The notes beneath the pieces were generated by a model. The model made no database searches and was not told the origin of the DNA. It saw nothing but the letters and a program-made list of their open reading frames with translations. 5,322 nt of DNA from DATCZS01 sp036525795 (GTDB lineage Bacteria > Actinomycetota > Acidimicrobiia > Spongiisociales > ZC4RG35). The stretch covers positions 1 through 5,322 of the forward strand of contig DATCZS010000068.1 in the NCBI GenBank assembly GCA_036525795.1, given 5' to 3'. Positions 5,024 to 5,322 of this stretch are shown one piece after another; position 1 is the stretch's first letter; every line of letters begins with the position of its first letter. The translations under genes and the position numbers were made by a program.

Positions 5024-5322
5024 TGCTCGCTGAAGATTCGGTGCTTTTCAGGCAGGGCCTGGCCAGGCTGCTCGAGGACGGCGGGGTCGAGATCATCGCT
5101 GCGGTCGACGACGCCGAAGCGCTCATCCGCAGGATCAGAGCGGATCAGCCGGACGTGGCGATCGTTGACATCCGCATGCCTCCCACCCACACCACCGAAG
5201 GCATCCAAGCCGCAGTCGAGATCCGGTCGGCATTTCCCAACGTCGGCGTCCTCGTCCTGTCCCAACATGTCGAAACCGAGTATGCCGTCGAGTTGCTTCG
5301 AGACACGCGCGGGAGGGTCGGT
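5014..5322 (+). CDS. LuxR/NarL-type response regulator, receiver domain only (cut by window edge)
   Basis: This is the partner of the kinase: a receiver domain that, once phosphorylated, would normally switch on an attached helix-turn-helix DNA-binding domain. Only the first 103 residues are in the window. The start M-R-V-M-L-A-E-D carries the acidic pocket E7-D8, the phospho-acceptor is D52 in V-D-I-R-M-P-P-T-H-T, and S83 (V-L-S-Q-H) is the switch Ser/Thr. The conserved Lys of the receiver and the DNA-binding domain lie past the right edge, so the LuxR-type output is inferred from the receiver's close likeness to actinobacterial NarL-family regulators. The ATG at 5014 lies ten bases inside the kinase gene, indicating one transcript and probably coupled translation. 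An alternative ATG at 5023 would form a TGATG overlap but would lose the first beta-strand residues, so 5014 is preferred. Confidence 0.92.
   Translation, partial: MRVMLAEDSVLFRQGLARLLEDGGVEIIAAVDDAEALIRRIRADQPDVAIVDIRMPPTHTTEGIQAAVEIRSAFPNVGVLVLSQHVETEYAVELLRDTRGRVG

Overview
The window is high-GC DNA whose genes end most codons in G or C. The gene styles are actinobacterial: a sensor kinase with the DLHDGAQQ-type H-box, a degenerate GAF-like linker, and a response regulator with an R-M-P-P-T-H-T receiver motif. An actinobacterium, possibly an environmental lineage such as the Acidimicrobiia, is the best guess. No rRNA, tRNA, CRISPR array, complete insertion sequence or phage gene was seen.

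Layout from left to right. (1) The 3' end of an unrecognised, tryptophan-rich gene on the + strand (to 233). (2) A complete sirtuin gene on the - strand (258-1100), convergent with the first gene. It carries the Ala/Tyr/Arg signature of class III, acidic-acyl-removing sirtuins. (3) About 265 bases with no recognisable gene, ending at a perfect 13-bp hairpin (1367-1396) that fits a terminator for the - strand gene to its right. (4) A - strand serine hydrolase of the beta-lactamase/penicillin-binding-protein-like family (1426-3163). It has a signal peptide, a catalytic domain and a four-helix membrane tail. In the sequence as given the tail is out of frame because of one surplus C in a run of five. 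(5) A 129-bp divergent intergenic region with short dyads. (6) On the + strand, an eight-helix sensor histidine kinase (3293-5023) overlapping the start of its response regulator (5014 to the right edge, truncated).

The kinase and regulator form one two-component system by fusion-tight gene order, and their shared promoter region also faces the hydrolase gene. This makes the hydrolase a reasonable, unproven candidate target for the regulator, perhaps in cell-envelope upkeep. The sirtuin appears to be an independent unit.

I did not find a clearly new biological system. The points most worth a second look are the frameshift in the serine hydrolase (error, recent mutation or, less likely, +1 recoding), the Cys-x-x-Cys loop predicted outside the membrane in the kinase, and the class III sirtuin signature.
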